Source of the DNA: Candidatus Treponema excrementipullorum
GTDB taxonomy: Bacteria > Spirochaetota > Spirochaetia > Treponematales > Treponemataceae
DNA: 12,467 nt
Direction: 5' to 3'
NCBI GenBank assembly: GCA_018883625.1
Contig: JAHLFV010000175.1
Span: 1-12,467 of the forward strand
Shown here: one piece after another, positions 7,575 through 12,467 of the stretch
Position numbering within the stretch: the stretch's first letter is position 1
How the letters are laid out: each line of letters begins with the position of its first letter
Program-made: the position numbers and the translations under genes
Notes under the pieces: model-generated
What the model saw: only the letters and a program-made list of their open reading frames with translations
What the model was told of the DNA's origin: nothing
Databases searched by the model: none

Positions 7575-8921
7575 TTAATCTATATCAGTAGTAGTAAATT
7601 CAGATAATAATCCTACAACTCGTAACAAAGTATTTTTCACGTCCATATTAAATCTCATGTTCCCGATATCCCGTACAGAGATGAGTTCATCATAAGATTC
7701 AGCAAATAAAAATCGATATATTTTTTCTAATGTGTTTGCAATAGAATAAGGTGGTTCTGTTACTTCTGAAAGCCGTGAAGTAAAATATCTGGGCAATTTT
7801 TTTCCCATTGTAACCAGTGGTGCAGAATTATTACCCTGGATAAAAGCCAAATAGTTTTCTGCGTCGGCAATTTTTAACCCAATCATTATAGGAACAATAC
7901 AATGAACACAAAACCGTATAGAATTTTCAACATTAAAATAGCTAGAATTGGTACTAACCATATTATGTGTTGCAATTTTTAAAATCCGCACATATCGGGT
8001 TATCTCTCTTAACTCAAACCGGTGGATTTTAATAACCTCTTTACTTACAGAATAATAATGAGCCTTTTCTTGCCCAAAATTGATACTCCGGTAAAATTTT
8101 TCCAAATTTACAGGCGGAAGACTTATCCTCAAGTCAAAAAACCTATCTAAATAACGGCCGCCGTTAAAGTTATCACCATAAAACTTTCTGATTGTGTGCT
8201 GTAATTCATATATATTAACAGAAAATACAAAGGTAATTCTGTCATTGGAAAAATAATGTTTTATCCTTTCCAGCAGCTTTACCGCATAACTTGGCTTGCA
8301 GCGATCCAATTCATCAATAAATACAACCAAACGATTTCCTCTTTCTGCCAACAATGAATCAAGAAATTCAGCTATCAAATCTTCTATATTTTTTAATTCT
8401 TTCAAGGCATCCAACGGATTTTCACGCTGTAAATTCTCAATCAATCCCGACCAGTTTCTTCCGGAAAAAAATTCTAAAATGTTTGCTGCTACTTTGGGAA
8501 AAGAAACATTTTTGGTAAAAGAAAAGGTACTGTTAGTATCTTGCAAAATCGTATATACCAAAGACAATACCGGATCATCGTCATTATCATTTTTCCATGC
8601 ATCATAATACACACAAACATGGGATTGGACATTCGGCCGTTCTCCATTATTGGAACGTTTACATACATCAATAACAGCTTGCTTTTGGGGTTCATCCATT
8701 TTTGTGCTACATTGATTAAGAGCATCCAGTATCATTTTTGTTTGTTTAACAAAAAAAGTCTTTCCGCTCCCCCAATTACCTTCAAGGGCAATAGAACAGC
8801 TATCTTCCAAAGAATCTAAAATGCGTATAAAGTTAAATATACTGGCATTTCGTTCAATGGTATCATCTTTAAGTGTGTTCAGCAAATTCTCATCTGTGGG
8901 TTTTAAATCATATGCTTTCAT
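7575..8921 (-). CDS. KAP-family P-loop NTPase
   Basis: This is a 448-residue ATPase of the KAP family (STAND/AAA-like P-loop proteins), a group often found in bacterial defence loci. Walker A is GNWGSGKT (48-55). A KAP-typical block, VYYDAWKNDNDDDP, follows at 104-117. Walker B with the KAP signature is VVFIDELDRCKP (199-210). A further conserved-looking stretch, YLDRFFDLRISLP, lies near the middle. Many KAP proteins carry transmembrane helices inside the P-loop domain. I see none between Walker A and B, so this one is probably cytosolic. Its partner and substrate are unknown. From the context it may be a sensor or motor for the Mod/Res/helicase assembly. ATG 8921 overlaps the end of the DUF4391 gene by 14 nt, with a weak AGAGG 12 nt upstream. 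The conserved KAP N-terminus begins soon after this start. Confidence 0.85.
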   Translation of the reverse strand: MKAYDLKPTDENLLNTLKDDTIERNASIFNFIRILDSLEDSCSIALEGNWGSGKTFFVKQTKMILDALNQCSTKMDEPQKQAVIDVCKRSNNGERPNVQSHVCVYYDAWKNDNDDDPVLSLVYTILQDTNSTFSFTKNVSFPKVAANILEFFSGRNWSGLIENLQRENPLDALKELKNIEDLIAEFLDSLLAERGNRLVVFIDELDRCKPSYAVKLLERIKHYFSNDRITFVFSVNIYELQHTIRKFYGDNFNGGRYLDRFFDLRISLPPVNLEKFYRSINFGQEKAHYYSVSKEVIKIHRFELREITRYVRILKIATHNMVSTNSSYFNVENSIRFCVHCIVPIMIGLKIADAENYLAFIQGNNSAPLVTMGKKLPRYFTSRLSEVTEPPYSIANTLEKIYRFLFAESYDELISVRDIGNMRFNMDVKNTLLRVVGLLSEFTTTDID

Positions 8922-9525
8922 TAGTACATTCTGCCTCTTTCTGTAATTGTTTTAATTCCTGTACCAGTGCAAATTTCTTCTTTGGCTGGTTTTCTGCCTG
9001 TATGCGTTTTTCAAGTTTTTCTATCTCTTTAGTTAACTTTTTTCGCTGTTCGTACAGTACTATCTGCTCATCAAGGATATTTCCCTGCTCTATGGTAATC
9101 CCGCTTATCTGTACAATCATATTATCCCATAAAGCATCAAAATCAAGTCCTTGCAGGTGCAAAACAAGATTTTCTGTTTTCTGCCAAGAAGTCAGGTAAA
9201 GTTTTTTGTAATACACTCCTAAACAGGCTTTATCTTCATATTCCAATATCATAACAAAATTTTGCGGTATGATTTTTGAAACACAGATAATCGTCTTTTC
9301 CAAAAAATCTTTCCGTTTCAAGTGTACCAAAAGAATAAAAATCGCCTTTACTTTTTTACCCTCTGCAATTTTCACCCGTGCCGGAGAAATTTCATGCACA
9401 ATGGTAATCTTTGAAATATCTCTGTCTATGGCATTCTTTTCTGATGCATTTAAACTGAATCTTTCATATATGAGTTTTTTTGGTAACTGTTTATGCAACT
9501 CTGTAGCAACGGGTAGTCCTAACAT
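8908..9525 (-). CDS. DUF4391 domain-containing protein
   Basis: This 205-residue protein matches, from memory, DUF4391, a family of unknown function often encoded beside SNF2-type helicases and type III Mod/Res genes. Recognisable features are the N-terminal LGLPVATELHKQLPKK, the ISPARVKIAEGKKVKAIFIL block (47-66) and LQGLDFDALWDN (124-135). Residues ~150-198 form a charged heptad-like helix (LDEQIVLYEQRKKLTKEIEK and on), a likely coiled coil for partner binding. There is no catalytic motif that I can name. I infer an adaptor or structural subunit of the helicase/restriction complex. ATG 9525 lies 7 nt after the helicase stop, and a GAGG ribosome site overlaps that stop (TGAGG). The stop codon overlaps the KAP gene start. 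Both junctions suggest coupled translation. Confidence 0.82.
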   Translation of the reverse strand: MLGLPVATELHKQLPKKLIYERFSLNASEKNAIDRDISKITIVHEISPARVKIAEGKKVKAIFILLVHLKRKDFLEKTIICVSKIIPQNFVMILEYEDKACLGVYYKKLYLTSWQKTENLVLHLQGLDFDALWDNMIVQISGITIEQGNILDEQIVLYEQRKKLTKEIEKLEKRIQAENQPKKKFALVQELKQLQKEAECTNESI

Positions 9526-9532
9526 AGCAACC

Positions 9533-12467
9533 TCACTGTACCACCAAAAAGCAAATCAGTTCAAAGTCATTCAAACCGGTAATGGCGTCAGAAAGAAAAC
9601 TAATTTCCTTTCCTCCCAAAAAACCATCCAAACTTCTTTCTTCTTTCACCTGCATAATGGAACTAACAGCCTGTCCCAACAATCCGGAGAATGCTCCCAT
9701 ATTTTTTCCGTCCCGGGTTTCCTTGTTAAATACTTTGCATAATTGCTCATAGGGTTCAGACTTACCCTTACATAAAAGTCGCATTGTATCAAGGATTTCT
9801 TTTGGAGACAAATAATCACAGATAACAGCCCCATCCCGGGCAATATATACCATATAAAAGGGATGTAAACGGTTTTGATTGCCTATGTTTACACTGTTTG
9901 AACGGTTTTTTAACACATATATCACACCCGCCGGCGTTTCTTCAGAGGCAGGAACAACTCCATGAAGCCCTAACGGTGTGCCGTCCAAATCTCCGTGTTG
10001 TTTATTGTATTCTATTAAATCAAGCCTGAATTCATTCAGTCCCAAATCCATAATGGAGATACCGGAAGACATTTCTTCTATATCTACAACTTCTTCCTGT
10101 AATCTTTTTAACTGATTCTTTCTATATTCGAGTTCTGTTTTCTCTTCTTCACTTAACAGGTTATCATCCCCGGTTGCCGTCATGTCTACAATTTTCATAC
10201 GGGTTTCAACTTTTGCTTTTAAGTCGATATACTCATCAAGACTTACATCCGGCCAAAAGTTTACCAGCTGAATACATGCATTGCGGCTTCCTATCCGGTC
10301 AATTCTACCAAACCGCTGAATAATACGGACAGGATTCCAGTGGATATCATAGTTAATAAGGTAATCACAATCCTGTAAGTTCTGCCCCTCAGAAATACAA
10401 TCCGTAGCAATAAGAACATCTATTTCTGCCTGTTCGTTTGGCATCAAAAGATTTTTGTCTTTTGAAAGCGGAGAAAAACACGTAAGAACAGTGTTTAAAT
10501 CATTTCTCAGTTTTGGCACCGTTGTTCTGCCCTCTACCGAACCGGTTATTATTCCGGTATGCAATCCAAAAGTTGTTGTTACATAACTGCTGACATGAGT
10601 ATACAAGTATTCTGCCGTATCTGCAAAAGCAGTGAAAATAATCAGTTTTTTGTTACCTTCATTTATGGGATTGGTAATTTTGTTTTCTATAACTTTTAGT
10701 AATTCCTGCAATTTTAAATCATGTTGCGGAGTAATATCAGATACCATCAAAGATAAAAGCTCCAAAACTTCAGCATCTTTTACAAGCTCACTTTTCCATG
10801 ATTTGTAATCCATATCTTTTAAGTCTATTTTTACTTTCTTTCCAAAAGAAAATAAATCATCAGTATTTTGGTCATCATCATCATACTCATTAAAATCTAT
10901 GTCATTTGCAGTAATATCTGTTACAGACATCTCTACAGAAGAAATATGATCGTAACTGTCTATAAGGGATATTGTATGATTTATCAAAGACCTGATTCTG
11001 TTCAGAGTAAGATTAAAAGAATACACAGAGCTTTCCATACGTTTCATCAGGTTAATGGCAGTAAGCCTGCGGATTCCCTGTTCACGATTCGCCTGGGTAA
11101 ACCCTACATTAACCTTGTTATCCTCATAAAGAACGGCATATTTTTCCATTCTGCTGGGAAGAATAAATCTGGTAGGTGTATAAATAGACAAATTAAGAAG
11201 CATCAACTGCTCAAAAATCTGATTATAATTGATTGCATCTTGTATGTCTGTCAGTCTTGGCCGCAATGATATAGGTTTTAGCCGGTTGGGGAACTGCCCT
11301 ATATCAGCGGTATCATAATATTTTTGGATATGTTTTCTTGAACGGGCGATTGTTACACTGTCCAATACTTCAAAAAAATCAAAGTCCAGCATATTCAATA
11401 ATCTTGTTGTAGTCCGTTCGGAAGGAATAAGCTTGCTCCAAGTATTAAAAGCTCTTTGGGCGTTTTTAAAAATATCATCAATAGGTCTTTTAGTATTCAA
11501 CCTGTCATCAATATACGAGGAATTACCTTCATAAGCCAAAGCCAGTTGATTTTTTAAATCATTGAACCTGTTATTTACGGGAGTAGCAGAAAGCATAAGA
11601 ACTTTTGTTTTTACCCCACTCCGAATTACTTTGTTAAGTAATTTCAGATAGCGGTTTTCTTTTTCATCTTCTTCGCCGGTAAGTTTTCCTCCATTCCTGA
11701 AATTATGGGACTCGTCAATAACAACTAAGTCATAGGCTCCCCAGTTAAGCCTCTCCAAATCAAGACCATTTGACTGCCCGTATGTACGATTCAAATCAGT
11801 ATGATACAGCACATCATAGCGGAGTCTGTCTGCTGCAACTGGATTATTTACATAGTTGGCCTTAAACGTATTCCAGTTATTTCCCAGTTTTTTAGGACAC
11901 AATACCAGAACAGATTTATTTCTGTTTTCATAATACTTAATTACTGCAAGAGAGGTAAATGTTTTTCCCAATCCGACGCTGTCGGCAAGTATGCAGCCGT
12001 TAAATTTTTCCAGTTTATTGATAATTGCCAAAGCCGCATCTTTTTGAAAACTGTACAGCATAGACCAGATCTTGCTGTTCTTAAATCCTATCTGTTCATT
12101 GGGCAATAAATCTTCGTTTATATCATCCAGAAATTCACCAAAAATATTGTACAGTGCAACAAAATAAATAAATTCCGGCGAATTTTCATTATAAACAGCA
12201 GAAATACTGTCTATAATTTTTTCTGTAACATCCTGAAGTTGTTCTTTATTATTCCAAATCTGATTAAATAAAGAAATATATTCTGCACTTTGAGGATATG
12301 GTAATCTGCTTTTGATATTATATGCAAAATTTCCTTTTTCTGTGCCCAAATCTACTGTAGTAAACTCGTTGATCGGAAAATAAGTATATTGCTTCAACAC
12401 ACCTTGTTCGTCTTCATCACCAGTAACCACATTGATAAAACCGGGCATTTGCTGTTCTGTAATATTG
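9533..12467 (-). CDS. SNF2/RapA-like superfamily-2 helicase (5' end outside window)
   Basis: This is a DNA translocase of the SNF2/RapA-like superfamily 2. Numbering from Met at 12448, motif I is ADSVGLGKT (155-163), motif II is DESH (245-248) and motif III is SATP (287-290). Motif V is ATDCISEGQNLQ (681-692) and motif VI is QRFGRIDRIGS (711-721). Both RecA-like lobes are therefore complete. An acidic run (about 517-531) lies between the lobes, and the C-terminus resumes with a globular tail. The Met at 12448 is probably internal. The frame stays open for six more codons to the window edge (N-I-T-E-Q-Q) and no Shine-Dalgarno sequence precedes it. From memory, close homologues are ~1050-1100 residues with an N-terminal phospholipase-D-like nuclease domain, so about 100 or more residues may be missing here. 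It is the first visible gene of the operon. It would act on DNA, perhaps to remodel or move along phage DNA for the Mod/Res partners. Confidence 0.9.
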   Translation of the reverse strand, partial: NITEQQMPGFINVVTGDEDEQGVLKQYTYFPINEFTTVDLGTEKGNFAYNIKSRLPYPQSAEYISLFNQIWNNKEQLQDVTEKIIDSISAVYNENSPEFIYFVALYNIFGEFLDDINEDLLPNEQIGFKNSKIWSMLYSFQKDAALAIINKLEKFNGCILADSVGLGKTFTSLAVIKYYENRNKSVLVLCPKKLGNNWNTFKANYVNNPVAADRLRYDVLYHTDLNRTYGQSNGLDLERLNWGAYDLVVIDESHNFRNGGKLTGEEDEKENRYLKLLNKVIRSGVKTKVLMLSATPVNNRFNDLKNQLALAYEGNSSYIDDRLNTKRPIDDIFKNAQRAFNTWSKLIPSERTTTRLLNMLDFDFFEVLDSVTIARSRKHIQKYYDTADIGQFPNRLKPISLRPRLTDIQDAINYNQIFEQLMLLNLSIYTPTRFILPSRMEKYAVLYEDNKVNVGFTQANREQGIRRLTAINLMKRMESSVYSFNLTLNRIRSLINHTISLIDSYDHISSVEMSVTDITANDIDFNEYDDDDQNTDDLFSFGKKVKIDLKDMDYKSWKSELVKDAEVLELLSLMVSDITPQHDLKLQELLKVIENKITNPINEGNKKLIIFTAFADTAEYLYTHVSSYVTTTFGLHTGIITGSVEGRTTVPKLRNDLNTVLTCFSPLSKDKNLLMPNEQAEIDVLIATDCISEGQNLQDCDYLINYDIHWNPVRIIQRFGRIDRIGSRNACIQLVNFWPDVSLDEYIDLKAKVETRMKIVDMTATGDDNLLSEEEKTELEYRKNQLKRLQEEVVDIEEMSSGISIMDLGLNEFRLDLIEYNKQHGDLDGTPLGLHGVVPASEETPAGVIYVLKNRSNSVNIGNQNRLHPFYMVYIARDGAVICDYLSPKEILDTMRLLCKGKSEPYEQLCKVFNKETRDGKNMGAFSGLLGQAVSSIMQVKEERSLDGFLGGKEISFLSDAITGLNDFELICFLVVQ

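Noticed and set aside
8873..9742. Plus-strand open frames antisense to the DUF4391, KAP and helicase genes
   Set aside because: The predicted peptides are Phe/Ser/Cys-rich, as expected for the complement of Lys/Glu-rich coding DNA, and have no domain signature.
10868..11269. 133-codon open frame on the plus strand, antisense to the helicase
   Set aside because: It lies wholly opposite a conserved helicase coding region, has no recognisable motif and has a composition explained by the complementary frame.
1110..12467. DISARM or BREX system
   Set aside because: The SNF2 helicase plus methylase recalls DISARM, but there is no DUF1998 gene, DrmA-like helicase or BREX PglZ/BrxL gene in the window, and Mod/Res are of clear type III kind.

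Overview
The window is a minus-strand anti-phage defence locus from a low-GC, probably anaerobic bacterium. The base composition is AT-rich and the start sites carry clear AAGGAG/GGAGG ribosome sites. One gene also holds a short palindromic 'HNSQCIMHNE'-type repeat, a kind I associate with Clostridia-like Firmicutes and with Treponema. The taxonomic guess is weak and I would not go below phylum level. No rRNA, tRNA, CRISPR array, integrase or transposase is visible.

Read in the direction of transcription (high to low coordinates), the layout is as follows. (1) A SNF2/RapA-like helicase whose 5' end lies outside the window. (2) A small DUF4391 protein with a C-terminal coiled coil. (3) A KAP-family P-loop ATPase. 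(4) A type III DNA-methyltransferase (Mod). (5) A protein with an AbiJ-NTD3-like N-terminus and a HEPN-like C-terminus, which suggests a toxic RNase. (6) A type III restriction subunit (Res), with a DEAD-type translocase followed by a PD-(D/E)XK nuclease. (7) After an 81-bp gap with its own promoter-like sequence, a reverse transcriptase of the abortive-infection/'unknown group' kind, cut off by the left edge of the window.

Genes 1 to 6 are packed as one operon. The spacings are 7 nt, a 14-nt overlap, 22 nt, 0 nt and a 4-nt ATGA overlap, so translation is probably coupled along the mRNA. Mod and Res would form a type III restriction-modification enzyme: Mod marks host DNA, and Mod plus Res cut unmodified DNA. 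The helicase, DUF4391 protein and KAP ATPase look like accessory parts of a larger machine. The HEPN protein sits exactly between mod and res, where it could act as an RNA-cleaving fallback if restriction fails, by analogy with PrrC inside a type I system. This functional picture is inference.

The main oddities are the HEPN gene wedged between mod and res with a TTG start abutting the mod stop codon, an in-frame palindromic repeat inside mod with a related copy 1.1 kb away in the same gene, an AT-rich target-recognition region in mod that suggests domain swapping, and the very AT-rich reverse transcriptase next door.
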